64,000 nucleotides of DNA from positions 2,356,001 through 2,420,000 of the forward strand of contig NZ_VIVK01000001.1 of assembly GCF_007828865.1 (NCBI RefSeq). The letters are read 5' to 3'. Shown here piece after piece: positions 17,400-27,087 of this stretch. The translations under genes and the position numbers were made by a program. The stretch's first letter is position 1; the number at the start of each line of letters is the position of its first letter. The notes beneath the pieces were generated by a model that was not told where the DNA came from, searched no databases, and saw only the letters and a list, made by a program, of their open reading frames with translations. The DNA is from Kribbella amoyensis. Lineage in GTDB: Bacteria > Actinomycetota > Actinomycetes > Propionibacteriales > Kribbellaceae.

Positions 17400-18725
17400 A
17401 TGACCGATCTTGCCGCGGCGATCGACCGCGTTCTGCCCTCCGTCCGCGCCGACCTCGAGGACCTCATCCGGATTCCCTCGGTCAGCGCGGACCCGGCCCG
17501 GGCGGCCGACGTCCAGCGGTCCGCCGAGGCGACCGCCGCGTTGTTCGAGGCCGAGGGCTTCACGGTCCGGATCGTCCGGGCCGGGGACGGCGCGCCCGCG
17601 GTGATCGCGAAGAAGCCTGCGCCGGCGGGCAAGCCGACCGTGCTGCTGTACGCGCACCACGACGTCCAGCCGACCGGGTCTCTCGACGAGTGGACCTCGC
17701 CGCCGTTCGAGCCGACCGAGCGCGGCGACCGGCTGTACGCCCGCGGTGCCGCCGACGACAAGGCCGGGATCGCGGCCCACCTCGCCGCCGTACGGGCCTT
17801 CGGCAACGATCTGCCGGTCGGCGTGACCGTGTTCGTCGAGGGCGAGGAGGAGATCGGCTCGCCGACCCTGCTGCAGTTGCTGGACGAGTACGCCGAGGAG
17901 CTCACCTCGGACGCGATCGTGATCGCGGACTCGGGCAACTGGGCGATCGGCCAGCCGGCGTTGACCGTGTCGCTGCGGGGTCTCGTCGACTGCTACGTGG
18001 AGGTGCGGACCCTCGACCACGCGGTCCACTCCGGCCTCTTCGGTGGCGCGGTGCCGGACGCGCTGACCACCTTGTGCCGCTTGCTGGCCACGTTGCACGA
18101 CGACAACGGTGACGTCGCCGTCGACGGTCTGCACGCGAGCCGGGCCGCCGAGCTGGAGTACCCGGAGGACCGGTTCCGCGCGGAGTCGAGCGTGCTGGAC
18201 TCGGTGCGGCTGATCGGGTCCGGCACCCTGGTGGACCGGTTGTGGACCAGGCCGGCCATCTCCGTGCTGGCGATCGACGCCCCGCGGGTCGCGGACGCCA
18301 GCAACACGCTGGTCCCGGTCGCGAAGGCCAAGGTCAGCCTCCGGGTCGCACCGGGTGACGACTCGACCAAGGCGATGCAGGCCCTGTGCAACCATCTCGA
18401 GCAGAACGTCCCGTGGGGTGCCCAGGTCACCGTGACAGAAGGGGATATCGGCCAGCCCTGCTCGATCAACGCCCGCGGCGCGGCGTACGACGCGGCCCGG
18501 TCCGCCTTCGCGACGGCGTGGGGTGTGGAGCCGGTGGACACCGGGATGGGCGGCTCGATCCCGTTCATCGCCGAGTTCCAGCAGGCTTTTCCGCACGCGG
18601 CGGTGCTGGTCACCGGCGTCGAGGACCCGGACACCCGGGCCCACGGGGTCGACGAAGGCCTGCATCTGCAGGAGTTCGCGAAGGTCTGCCTGGCCGAAGC
18701 GCAACTACTGCAGAACCTGGCGTGA
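17400..18725 (+). CDS. M20-family metallopeptidase (dipeptidase)
   Basis: A 441-residue cytosolic zinc peptidase. Metal-site blocks are LLYAHHDVQP (first zinc His), ARGAADDKAG (bridging Asp) and the catalytic EGEEEIGSP, followed by the dimerisation/lid domain and a late His in EDPDTRAHGVDEGLH. This is the layout of the carnosinase-like M20 dipeptidases that cleave short peptides. The start ATG 17400 places the catalytic core at the usual distance. It stands alone, with a 77-nt gap before the transhydrogenase operon; I see no clear terminator between them, so read-through is possible. Confidence 0.9.
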   Translation: MTDLAAAIDRVLPSVRADLEDLIRIPSVSADPARAADVQRSAEATAALFEAEGFTVRIVRAGDGAPAVIAKKPAPAGKPTVLLYAHHDVQPTGSLDEWTSPPFEPTERGDRLYARGAADDKAGIAAHLAAVRAFGNDLPVGVTVFVEGEEEIGSPTLLQLLDEYAEELTSDAIVIADSGNWAIGQPALTVSLRGLVDCYVEVRTLDHAVHSGLFGGAVPDALTTLCRLLATLHDDNGDVAVDGLHASRAAELEYPEDRFRAESSVLDSVRLIGSGTLVDRLWTRPAISVLAIDAPRVADASNTLVPVAKAKVSLRVAPGDDSTKAMQALCNHLEQNVPWGAQVTVTEGDIGQPCSINARGAAYDAARSAFATAWGVEPVDTGMGGSIPFIAEFQQAFPHAAVLVTGVEDPDTRAHGVDEGLHLQEFAKVCLAEAQLLQNLA

Positions 18726-18802
18726 TCACCGTGATCAAGTTGTGGCCATGATTACCGGACCGGGCTTTCCGGCGACCCACCGTTTGGCATAGGTTTCGGC
18801 GA

Positions 18803-19927
18803 GTGAAGATCGCAGTAGTGCGAGAGACCAGACCGGCCGAGCGCCGGGTGGCACTGGTGCCGGAACAGGTCGCCAAACTGATCCAGCTCGGCTACGAGGT
18901 GGCGGTCGAACCGGCGGCCGGCGAGCGTGCGCTGTTCTCCGACGACCAGTACCGCGAGGCCGGGGCCGAGGTGGCCTGGGGTGCCGATCACGCCGCGACC
19001 GTGGTGGCGTCGGTGCAGCCGTTGGAGCGGGAACGCCTGCAGCGGCTGCACGCCGGGACGGCGCTGATGTCGTTCCTGCCGACGAACCCGCCGGACGTGG
19101 TCCGGGCCGCGACGTCGGCCAAGCTGACCGCGTTCGCGATGGAGCTGATCCCCCGGATCTCCCGGGCCCAGTCGATGGACGCGCTGTCCTCGCAGGCCCT
19201 GGTCGCCGGGTACCGCGCCGCGATCGTCGCGGCCGAGCGGCTGCCGCGATTCTTCCCGCTGAACATGACCGCCGCCGGTACGGTCCCCCCGGCCCAGGTA
19301 CTCGTCCTCGGCGCCGGCGTGGCCGGTCTGCAGGCGATCGCGACCGCGAAGCGCCTCGGGGCCGTGGTCAAGGCGTACGACGTCCGCACCGCCGCGGCCG
19401 AGGAGATCGCGTCGATGGGCGCGCAGCCGATCGAGCTCGAGCTCGGCACCCTGGACGGCCCCGGTGGGTACGCCCGGGAGATGACGCCCGAGCGCGCCCA
19501 GCTCCAGCGTGACCTGCTGGCCCCGTACGTCGCGGCCGCGGATGCCCTGATCACCACGGCGGCGGTGCCCGGCCGGACCGCGCCGATGCTGGTGACCCGC
19601 GAGATGGTCGAGCAGATGAAGCCCGGCTCGGTGGTGGTCGACCTGGCCTCCGAGCAAGGTGGGAACGTGGAGGGTTCGGTGGCCGGCACCGAGCTGACGA
19701 TCGGCGGCGCCCTGGTCTGGGGCGGCTCGAACGTGCCCAGCCAGCTGGCCGGACCGGCGAGCCGGCTGTACGGCCAGAACATCGCGAACCTGATCACGCT
19801 GATGACCCGCAACGCCGCGTTCGACCCGGACTTCGCCGACGAGATCGTGGCCGGCTGTTGTGTCACGCACGACGGCAAGGTGCTGCACGAGCCGACCCGG
19901 GAACTCCTGGAAGGACCACTGGCATGA
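18803..19927 (+). CDS. pntAA: NAD(P) transhydrogenase subunit alpha, part 1
   Basis: A 374-residue soluble NAD(H)-binding domain I of the proton-translocating transhydrogenase, which transfers hydride between NADH and NADP+ driven by the proton gradient. It starts MKIAVVRETRPAERRVALVPEQV at GTG 18803, the characteristic front of the AlaDH/PNT fold. The dinucleotide fold appears as VLVLGAGVAGLQAIATAKRLGA, and RAQSMDALSSQ matches the mobile-loop region. The stop overlaps the next start as ATGA. Actinomycetes commonly split the alpha subunit into AA and AB, as here. Confidence 0.94.
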   Translation: MKIAVVRETRPAERRVALVPEQVAKLIQLGYEVAVEPAAGERALFSDDQYREAGAEVAWGADHAATVVASVQPLERERLQRLHAGTALMSFLPTNPPDVVRAATSAKLTAFAMELIPRISRAQSMDALSSQALVAGYRAAIVAAERLPRFFPLNMTAAGTVPPAQVLVLGAGVAGLQAIATAKRLGAVVKAYDVRTAAAEEIASMGAQPIELELGTLDGPGGYAREMTPERAQLQRDLLAPYVAAADALITTAAVPGRTAPMLVTREMVEQMKPGSVVVDLASEQGGNVEGSVAGTELTIGGALVWGGSNVPSQLAGPASRLYGQNIANLITLMTRNAAFDPDFADEIVAGCCVTHDGKVLHEPTRELLEGPLA

Positions 19928-20229
19928 CCGAGTCCATCGCGCTGCTGACGATCTTCGTCCTCGCCGCGTTCGTCGGGGTCGAGGTGATCAGCAAGGTCTC
20001 CGCCACCCTGCACACGCCGCTGATGTCCGGCGCGAACGCGATCCACGGCGTCATCCTGGTCGGCGCGATCATCGTCACCGGCCAGGCCGAGTCGACCTGG
20101 GTGATGATCGTCGGCCTGCTCGCCATCGTGCTCGCGACGGTGAACATGGTCGGCGGGTTCGTCGTCACCGACCGGATGCTGGAGATGTTCCGCGGACCGG
20201 GGTCGCGCAAGAAGGAGCTGCACAAGTGA
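19924..20229 (+). CDS. pntAB: NAD(P) transhydrogenase subunit alpha, part 2
   Basis: A 101-residue membrane segment with three transmembrane helices, including LLTIFVLAAFVGVEVISKVS, THTPLMSGANAIHGVILVGA-like residues and a third ending in MVGGFVVTDRML. The LHTPLMSGANAIHG signature is diagnostic of PntAB. ATG 19924 overlaps the pntAA stop, and its own TGA overlaps the pntB GTG, so translation of the three genes is coupled. Confidence 0.94.
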   Translation: MTESIALLTIFVLAAFVGVEVISKVSATLHTPLMSGANAIHGVILVGAIIVTGQAESTWVMIVGLLAIVLATVNMVGGFVVTDRMLEMFRGPGSRKKELHK

Positions 20230-21596
20230 TCCCCACCTGGGCCCAGATCGGCTACCTGGTCGCGGCGGTCTGTTTCATCGTCGCGTTGAAGGCGCTGTCG
20301 TCGCCGAAGACCGCGCGGGCCGGCAACGGTCTCGGCGCGGCCGGTGCCGTCCTCGCGGTCGTGATCACGTTCGTCGCCTACAAGCCGGATCACCTGGCCC
20401 CGATCCTGATCGCGCTGCTGGTCGGTACGGTCGTCGGCGTCGTCGGGTCCCGCCGGGTGCAGATGACCCAGATGCCGCAGCTGGTGGCCCTGTTCAACGG
20501 GGTCGGCGGTGGCGCGGCCGCGTTGGTGGCGCTGCTGGAGCTCAGCGAGGTGTCCGCGGACCAGACGGTGTCCGCGATCGCGACCGCGTTCACCATCCTG
20601 GTCGGCGCGATCTCGTTCTCCGGGTCGATCGTCACCTTCGCCAAGCTGCAGGAGCTGATGACCACCCGGCCGGTGACGTTCCCCGGTCTGCCGGTGCTGT
20701 TCGTGGCCGGGCTGCTCGGCGGGATCGCGCTGGCGGTCTGGCTGGTGTCGGACCCGCGGGTGTGGGTCGGCGTCCTGCTCTGCCTGGTCGGGCTCGCGAT
20801 CGGCGTCATGCTGGTGCTGCCGGTCGGTGGCGCCGACGTCCCGATCGTCATCTCGCTGCTGAACGCGTTCACCGGTCTCACCGTCGCCGCGGGCGGGTAC
20901 GTCCTGCACAACTCGCTGCTGCTGGTGGCCGGCACCCTGGTCGGCGCGGCCGGTACGTTGCTGACCAAGCTGATGGCCGACGCGATGGGCCGGTCGGTCT
21001 TCAACATCCTGTTCGGCGCGGTCCGCGGCGGCTCCACCCTCGGCGCCGGCGAGGCATCCGAGCGGCCGGTGATCGCGGGCACCTCCGAGGACGTCGCGAT
21101 CCTGCTCGGGTACGCCCAGCGCGTCATCATCGTCCCCGGGTACGGTCTCGCCGTCGCCCAGGCCCAGCACACCCTGCGCGACCTGGTCGAGGAGCTGCAG
21201 GGTCGTGGCGTCAAGGTCGACTACGCCATCCACCCGGTGGCCGGCCGGATGCCGGGTCACATGAACGTGTTGCTCGCCGAGGCCCAGGTCCCGTACGAGC
21301 AGCTGCGCGAGATGGACGAGATCAACGGCGACTTCAAGTCCACCGACGTGGTCCTGGTGGTCGGCGCCAACGACGTGGTCAACCCGGCCGCCCGGACCAC
21401 CCCGAGCGCGCCGATCTACGGGATGCCGATCCTCAACGCCGACGAGGCCCAGCGGGTCATCTTCCTCAAGCGCAGCATGCGCCCGGGCTTCGCCGGCATC
21501 GAGAACGAGCTCCTCTACGACCCCCGCACCACCCTGCTCTTCGGCGACGCCCGCGAGTCCCTCACCAAACTCCTGGCCGCGGTCAAGAACGTCTGA
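20226..21596 (+). CDS. pntB: NAD(P) transhydrogenase subunit beta
   Basis: A 456-residue subunit with an N-terminal block of about eight to nine membrane helices forming the proton channel and a C-terminal NADP(H)-binding domain III. Key segments are MPQLVALFNGVGGGAAALVA, the NADP fold starting IIVPGYGLAVAQAQ, and GRMPGHMNVLLAEA with VLVVGANDVVNPAA. The GTG start at 20226 overlaps the pntAB stop. The 3' end overlaps the convergent ABC ATPase gene by 14 nt and no hairpin separates them, so the two transcripts probably overlap. Confidence 0.94.
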   Translation: MIPTWAQIGYLVAAVCFIVALKALSSPKTARAGNGLGAAGAVLAVVITFVAYKPDHLAPILIALLVGTVVGVVGSRRVQMTQMPQLVALFNGVGGGAAALVALLELSEVSADQTVSAIATAFTILVGAISFSGSIVTFAKLQELMTTRPVTFPGLPVLFVAGLLGGIALAVWLVSDPRVWVGVLLCLVGLAIGVMLVLPVGGADVPIVISLLNAFTGLTVAAGGYVLHNSLLLVAGTLVGAAGTLLTKLMADAMGRSVFNILFGAVRGGSTLGAGEASERPVIAGTSEDVAILLGYAQRVIIVPGYGLAVAQAQHTLRDLVEELQGRGVKVDYAIHPVAGRMPGHMNVLLAEAQVPYEQLREMDEINGDFKSTDVVLVVGANDVVNPAARTTPSAPIYGMPILNADEAQRVIFLKRSMRPGFAGIENELLYDPRTTLLFGDARESLTKLLAAVKNV

Positions 21597-23391
21597 CCGC
21601 GGTCGGCGGGAGCGGGATCGCGTCCAGGAGGAGTTGGGTGTACGGGTCCTGGGCGTGCTGGATGACGGTCAGGGTCGGGCCGCTCTCGACCACGCGGCCG
21701 TGGTTGAGGACGAGGACTTGGTCGGCGAGCAGGCGGGCGCTGAGCAAGTCGTGGGTGATGTAGAGCATTGCGATCGCGCGGTCGCGGACCAGGGTGTCGA
21801 GCAGTTCCAGGATCTCGGCGCGGATCGACACGTCGAGCATCGAGATCGGTTCGTCGGCGACCAGGACCGAGGGGTCGGGGGCCAAGGCGCGGGCGATCAC
21901 GACCCGTTGCCGCTGACCGCCGGACAGCTGGTGCGGCAGCTTGTCGAGGTACTGCGTGGCCGGCGACAGCCCCACCGACTCCAGCAGCTCGCCGGCGCGT
22001 GACCGGGCCTCACTCCGGGACAGGCCGAGGTGGTTCTGCAGCGGCCGCGACAGCGCGTACGCGATCGTGCGGGTCGGGTTCAACGCGGCGAACGGGTCCT
22101 GGAACACCAACTGCGTGTGCCGCCGGTACGCGCTGAGCCGCCGCCCCCGCAATCGCCCGACGTCGACGGCCTGGTCCTCGCCGTGGAAGGTCACCGTGCC
22201 TTCGGTCGGCCGCTCGACCCCGGTGACCAGCCGAGCCAGCGTCGTCTTGCCCGAGCCGCTCTGACCCACCAACGCGGTCACCCGGCCGGGGACCAGGTCG
22301 AACGAGACCTCGTCCACGGCCCGTTTCACCGAGCCCCGGGACCGGTACTCCTTCACCACGCCTGCCACCGTCAGTACCGGCTCCGCGGTCGTAGCGGAGT
22401 CCCGTACTGCGACGAACGAGCTCGTGCGGGTGGTGTCGACAGGCGCTCCACCGGCTTGGTCCACGAGCAGGCAACGCGCCGTACCGTCGCCGGCCGGGAG
22501 CAGCGCCGGGTGGTCCGTCCGGCAGGCCTCGACCGCGACCGGGCAGCGCGCGGCGAACCGGCATCCGGTCTGCGGGCGGGACAGGTCCGGCGGCCGGCCC
22601 GGGACGTAGCCGACCGAGATCTCGGCGGCCCGCGGATCGGCGTACGAGCCGAGCAACCCTTGGGTGTACGGGTGCAGCGGATCGTTCGCCATCGCGGCGG
22701 CCGACTGGCTCTCGACCAGCTCACCCGCGTACATCACCATCACCCGGTCGGCCATCTCCAGCACGGTGCCGAGGTCGTGGCTGATGAACAGCACCGCGAA
22801 CCCGAGCTCGCCGCGCAGTTCCCGCAACCGGTCCAGGATGTTGCGCTGGACAACGACATCGAGCCCCGTCGTCGGTTCGTCGAGCAGCACGAACCGCGGT
22901 TCGAGCGCGAGCGCCAACGCGAGCGCGACCCGCTGCTTCATCCCGCCGGAGAGCTCGTGCGGGTAGCGCCGCAGCACCTCGGGATCCAGGTCGACCAGAT
23001 CGAGCAGCTTGCGCGCGTCGCCGGTCCGGCCGTGCGCCGCGAACGTGTCGTCGAACTGGGCGCCGATCGTGATCACCGGGTTCAGCGAGTTCATGCTGCT
23101 CTGGAACACCGTCGAGATCTTTGCCCAGCGCAACGGCCTGACCTCGTCCTCAGGCGCCGAGCTGACCCGGACCCCGTCGAACAGCACCGAGCCACCACTG
23201 ATCGCGGCCGGCTTCTCGAGCAGCCGCAGCACCGCGTTGCCGAGAGTGGACTTGCCGCTGCCGGACTCCCCGAGCAGCCCGACGAACTCGCCCTCGTCGA
23301 TGTCGAACGAGACCCCGTCGACCGCACGCACCGCGGCGCTGTCGCGCGGGCTGTAGGTGACGGACAGGTCGCGCACCTCGAGCAGTGCCAT
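21583..23391 (-). CDS. Peptide-type ABC transporter, fused double ATPase
   Basis: A 602-residue fusion of the two nucleotide-binding domains (DppD- and DppF-like) of an oligopeptide/nickel-type importer. The first half has GLLGESGSGKSTL, LSGGMKQRV and VLLDEPTTGLD, and ends with the Cys-rich oligopeptide-ATPase tail (GCRFAARCPVAVEAC). The second has ALVGQSGSGKTTL, LSGGQRQRV and LVADEPISMLD. The fused form is common in actinomycetes. It is the last gene of the importer operon, with the start 1 nt after the permease stop. The 14-nt tail overlap with pntB is noted there. Confidence 0.93.
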   Translation of the reverse strand: MALLEVRDLSVTYSPRDSAAVRAVDGVSFDIDEGEFVGLLGESGSGKSTLGNAVLRLLEKPAAISGGSVLFDGVRVSSAPEDEVRPLRWAKISTVFQSSMNSLNPVITIGAQFDDTFAAHGRTGDARKLLDLVDLDPEVLRRYPHELSGGMKQRVALALALALEPRFVLLDEPTTGLDVVVQRNILDRLRELRGELGFAVLFISHDLGTVLEMADRVMVMYAGELVESQSAAAMANDPLHPYTQGLLGSYADPRAAEISVGYVPGRPPDLSRPQTGCRFAARCPVAVEACRTDHPALLPAGDGTARCLLVDQAGGAPVDTTRTSSFVAVRDSATTAEPVLTVAGVVKEYRSRGSVKRAVDEVSFDLVPGRVTALVGQSGSGKTTLARLVTGVERPTEGTVTFHGEDQAVDVGRLRGRRLSAYRRHTQLVFQDPFAALNPTRTIAYALSRPLQNHLGLSRSEARSRAGELLESVGLSPATQYLDKLPHQLSGGQRQRVVIARALAPDPSVLVADEPISMLDVSIRAEILELLDTLVRDRAIAMLYITHDLLSARLLADQVLVLNHGRVVESGPTLTVIQHAQDPYTQLLLDAIPLPPTAVRRS

Positions 23392-23392
23392 C

Positions 23393-24316
23393 TCAGTCCT
23401 CCCTCAGATGCGGGTTGCTCAGCGCGTCGACGCCGAAGTTGATCAGCGTCAGCGCGGTCATCAGCCCGGCGAACGCGAGCCCCGGCGCGATCAGCCAGGC
23501 CCACTGGCCGGTCAGCATCGCGCCGCCGGTGTTCGCCTGGTTCAGCATCGTGCCCCAGCTCACCGTGGTCGGGTCACCGAGACCGAGGAACGCCAGCCCG
23601 GCCTCACCGCCGATCGCGCCGAGACAGGCACCCATGAACCCGACCACGACCAGCGAGGTCATGTTCGGCAGGATCTCCCGGGCGATGATCCGGGCGGTCG
23701 AGTCGCCGGCGAACTTGGCCGCGGTGATGTAGTCCCGGGTCCGCAGCGTGATGATCTGCGAGCGTTTCAGCCGGGCCCCGTACGCCCAGCCGGTGACGCT
23801 GATGACGAAGATGATCAGCCAGAGTCCCTTCACCGGGGCGTACGCGGCGAGCGTGATCATCAGCGGCAGCACCGGCACGACGAGTGCCAGGTTGATGAAG
23901 AACGACAGCACCTCGTCGACCGTGCCGCGCAGGTACCCCGCGGTGAGCCCGACGGCCAGCCCGATCACCGTCGACAGGGTGCCGGCCGCGAGCCCGACCA
24001 CGAGCGACGTGCGCGCGCCGTACACGAGCTGGCTGAACACGTCCTCGCCCTGCGCCGTCGTGCCGAGCCAGTTGCCGCCGCCTGGTCCGATCGACGGGGT
24101 GAACGAGTTCTCCCGCGGGTCGTGCGGCGCGATCAGTGGGGCGAGCACGGCCACGACGACGAAGCCGAGCAGCATCAGCAGGCCGATCCGGCACTTGCGG
24201 TTCCGCCAGAGGATGACGAACCAGCCGGGCAACCGGGTCGCCCGGGACGCCTCCACCGCCGCGACCTCGGCGTGTTCGGTCCCGCCGGCGGGCTCGACCG
24301 GCAACGACGCGCTCAT
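23393..24316 (-). CDS. Peptide-type ABC transporter permease, DppC-like
   Basis: A 307-residue inner-membrane permease with an N-terminal helix, the OppC-type segment APHDPRENSF, and about five further helices. The coupling motif region is GEAGLAFLGLGDPTTVSWG, typical of the C-type subunit. The ATG overlaps the preceding permease stop by 4 nt. It forms the translocation channel with the DppB-like partner. Confidence 0.92.
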   Translation of the reverse strand: MSASLPVEPAGGTEHAEVAAVEASRATRLPGWFVILWRNRKCRIGLLMLLGFVVVAVLAPLIAPHDPRENSFTPSIGPGGGNWLGTTAQGEDVFSQLVYGARTSLVVGLAAGTLSTVIGLAVGLTAGYLRGTVDEVLSFFINLALVVPVLPLMITLAAYAPVKGLWLIIFVISVTGWAYGARLKRSQIITLRTRDYITAAKFAGDSTARIIAREILPNMTSLVVVGFMGACLGAIGGEAGLAFLGLGDPTTVSWGTMLNQANTGGAMLTGQWAWLIAPGLAFAGLMTALTLINFGVDALSNPHLRED

Positions 24317-25308
24317 CCGGCCTCCTCCCGCCGGACCCGCGGATCCAGCACGCCGTACAGCAGGTCGGCGACCAGGTTCGCGATCAGCACGCCGACCGTG
24401 ATGAACAGGAACAGCGCCTGCATCAACGGGTAGTCCCGGTTCGCGACCGCCTCGAGCATCATCCGGCCGAGTCCGGGATAGTTGAAGATCGCCTCCACCA
24501 GCACGGTGCCGCCGAGGATGCCGCCGAGCGCGATCGCGAACCCGGTGACGTTCGGCAGTACCGCGATCCGGGCGCCGTAGGTGAGCGCGATCCGGCGCCG
24601 GGACAGCCCCTTCGCGCGGGCCAGCCGGGCGTAGTCCTCACCGAGCGTCTGGACCATGTTGTTGCGCATCCCGATGATCCAGCCGATCGGCCCGACGATG
24701 AGCAGCGACAAGGCCGGTAACACGCTGTGCTGGAACGCGTCCGAGAAGAACAGCCAGTTCCAGCCGGGGTTGCTGCCGCCGCCGTACCCACCGCCGCTGG
24801 GGAACCAGTTCAGCGTGATCGCGAAGACGTAGATCAGCACCAGCGCGAGCCAGAAGAACGGTAGCGTCCCGATGAACGACGAGCCGAGCGTGATCACCGA
24901 GTCGACCCGGCTGTTGCGCCGGTACGCCGCCCACGCGCCGAGCAGGGTGCCGATGACGAACGACAGGATCTGCGTCACCCCGACCAGCACCACCGTCCAC
25001 GGCAGCCCGGCCGCGATCATGTGCGTGACCGAGTACGGGAAGTACGTGTACGAGATCCCGAAGTCACCGCGGACGACGGCGGCCAGGTAGTCGCCGTACT
25101 GGGTCAGCAGGTTGCCGTCCGGGGTGCCGAGCATCCGCCGGATCGCCTCGACCTGGGCCGGGTCGATCGCCTGGCTCTGGCCGCTCAACCGGGACACGAT
25201 CGCCTCGGCCGGATCCCCCGGCTGCAACCGGGGGATCAGGAAGTTCAGCGTCACCGCGGCCCACAACGTGGCCAGGAAGAACCCGGCCCGGCGCAGGAAG
25301 TACCGCAT
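24313..25308 (-). CDS. Peptide-type ABC transporter permease, DppB-like
   Basis: A 331-residue permease with six predicted helices. The first helix and loop (YFLRRAGFFLATLWAAVTLNFLIPRLQPGDPAE) and the coupling region DYARLARAKGLSRRRIALTYGAR are characteristic of OppB/DppB subunits. The starting ATG follows the binding-protein stop by 1 nt. A Gly-rich periplasm-side loop (GGGYGGGSNPG) is longer than in classical peptide permeases, as often seen in members transporting sugars. Confidence 0.92.
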   Translation of the reverse strand: MRYFLRRAGFFLATLWAAVTLNFLIPRLQPGDPAEAIVSRLSGQSQAIDPAQVEAIRRMLGTPDGNLLTQYGDYLAAVVRGDFGISYTYFPYSVTHMIAAGLPWTVVLVGVTQILSFVIGTLLGAWAAYRRNSRVDSVITLGSSFIGTLPFFWLALVLIYVFAITLNWFPSGGGYGGGSNPGWNWLFFSDAFQHSVLPALSLLIVGPIGWIIGMRNNMVQTLGEDYARLARAKGLSRRRIALTYGARIAVLPNVTGFAIALGGILGGTVLVEAIFNYPGLGRMMLEAVANRDYPLMQALFLFITVGVLIANLVADLLYGVLDPRVRREEAG

Positions 25309-25309
25309 C

Positions 25310-26992
25310 TCAGCTGCCGGCCGGCTTGAGGTTGGTCAGCACCAGCACGTTGTCACCCGGCGCCGCGTACGGGTTCTTCTCGTCCGGCCAGCCGGTCGCC
25401 TTGTCGGTCTGGTACTGGAACCACTTCGCGCCGTACCAGAGCGGGATCATCGGGACCTGGTCCACCATCACCTTGGTCAGTCCGGCGACCGCGGTCTTCT
25501 GCGCCTCGTCGGTGGTGGCCAGCCGCAGTTCCTCGAGCAACTTGTCGGTCCCCGGGTCGTTCCAGCGGACGAAGTTGCTGGCCGCCTTCTGCCCGATCGC
25601 CGCGCTCTGGTCGCTGCCGAGCGGCTCGGAGAAGTTCCGGAACATGTTGCAGGAGCCGCCGTGCACGCCGAACAGCACGTCGTACCGGCCGATCGCGCGG
25701 TCGCTCTCGTAGGTCGGCGGGTTCGGCGTCTCCAGGTTCACGTCGAAGCCCTGCGCCTTCAGGTTCTGCACGATGATCTGCGCGGCCGACACCCAGTCGG
25801 TGTAGCTGCCCGGCACCTTGAAGGTGAAGCTCAGCGGCTTCCCGTCCTTGCCAAGACGCTTGCCCTGGGCATCCTTCTTGTACCCGGCCGCGGTCAGCGC
25901 CGCGTCGGTCGCGGCCGCATCGTAGGAGATCCGGCCCTGGTCCTTCAGGCCTGCCGGCAGCCACTTCTCCTGGCCGGGCACGACCAGCCCGGACTGGCTG
26001 GCCGCCTTCACGTAGCCGAGCTGCGCCTTGGTGATGATCTGGTCCCGGTCGAACGCCGTGGTCAGCGCCTTGCGGAACGCCACGTCGTCGAACGGCGCCT
26101 TGGTCAGGTTCAGGTACACGCTGATCGAGCCGCCCGGCGGGTACCAGTAGTGGTTGTGCTCGGGATCGCGGTCGACGAACGCCTTCTTGATGTCCGGCAC
26201 GAACATCGCGTTGGTGTCGTACTCGCCCCGGCTGAGCTTGAGCTGCTCGACCGCGCCGCCGGAGTCCGCCTTGTGGAAGCGGATCTCCTGGACCTTCACC
26301 TTGTCGGCCTGCCAGTAGTCCGGGTTGCGCTCGATGGTGAGCTGGTTCGGGTTGAAGTTCTTCACCTTCATCGGCCCGGTCCCGACCGGGTTCTGCGCGT
26401 TCACGAACTTGACCGGGTCGGCCTGCTGCGACCAGACGTGCTCGGGCACGACGAAGACGTCCGTCACCAGGGTGAACGTCGACGCGCCCGGCTCCTTGAA
26501 CTTGATCGTCACCGTCTGCGCGTCCGGCGCCTCGACCGAGGTCAGGTACCGCCAGACGCCCTTGGTGTCGAGCGGCTGGTGCTTCTTCAGCAGGTCGAAG
26601 GTGAACGCGACATCCTTGCTGGTGAAGGGCTTCCCGTCGTTCCACTGCACCCCGTCGCGGAGCTTGAAGGTGAGCGTCTTCGGGTCGGTCCAGCTGAACT
26701 CGGTGGCCAGCCACGGCTTCGGCGTACAGGAGAAGTTGTCGTAGACCATCAGCTTCTCGAAGACGTAGTCGACGGCGCCGAGCCGGGTCGCCTCGAGGTA
26801 CGGGTTGTAGTTGGCCTGCGGCGCGGTCCCGCCGCCGAAGTCGCCGTAGTCGAGGTAATCGATCAGGCCGTTCGCGGCGCCGGTACCGGTGCCGCCGCTG
26901 CCGTTGGTGCCACTGGTACCGGTACAACCGGCCAGCACCAGCGTGGCCGAGACGGCGACGGCCGCCGTCCGGAGGATGATGGGGCGTTTCAT
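25310..26992 (-). CDS. Family 5 extracellular solute-binding lipoprotein
   Basis: A 560-residue SBP_bac_5 protein. The signal peptide ends with the lipobox LAGC at about residue 23, followed by a Gly/Thr linker. Family segments are visible: WTDPKTLTFKLRDGVQWNDGKPFTSKDVAFTF and NPVGTGPMKVKNF, with NPDYWQ soon after. The gene sits between a LacI regulator and two permeases, and opposite a beta-galactosidase. Although named for peptides, many family 5 proteins bind oligosaccharides, and this context suggests a beta-galactoside; this is inference. It starts 95 nt downstream of lacI on the same strand. Confidence 0.9.
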   Translation of the reverse strand: MKRPIILRTAAVAVSATLVLAGCTGTSGTNGSGGTGTGAANGLIDYLDYGDFGGGTAPQANYNPYLEATRLGAVDYVFEKLMVYDNFSCTPKPWLATEFSWTDPKTLTFKLRDGVQWNDGKPFTSKDVAFTFDLLKKHQPLDTKGVWRYLTSVEAPDAQTVTIKFKEPGASTFTLVTDVFVVPEHVWSQQADPVKFVNAQNPVGTGPMKVKNFNPNQLTIERNPDYWQADKVKVQEIRFHKADSGGAVEQLKLSRGEYDTNAMFVPDIKKAFVDRDPEHNHYWYPPGGSISVYLNLTKAPFDDVAFRKALTTAFDRDQIITKAQLGYVKAASQSGLVVPGQEKWLPAGLKDQGRISYDAAATDAALTAAGYKKDAQGKRLGKDGKPLSFTFKVPGSYTDWVSAAQIIVQNLKAQGFDVNLETPNPPTYESDRAIGRYDVLFGVHGGSCNMFRNFSEPLGSDQSAAIGQKAASNFVRWNDPGTDKLLEELRLATTDEAQKTAVAGLTKVMVDQVPMIPLWYGAKWFQYQTDKATGWPDEKNPYAAPGDNVLVLTNLKPAGS

Positions 26993-27087
26993 CAGCCTTG
27001 CTCCTGTCGTTCGGGCGGTCTCCTCAGCAGGGAGGAGCTGTCCTCAACCGGAGAGGGGGGTCTCCCCGGCCGGGACGTGGAACGGGA

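Noticed and set aside
17235..18704. 489-residue frame opposite the M20 peptidase
   Set aside because: Repetitive Arg/Gly/Asp composition without any domain.
27049..27067. Possible hairpin between lacI and the binding-protein gene
   Set aside because: CCGGAGA and its partner require a two-base bulge around a G tract; the pairing is not convincing.
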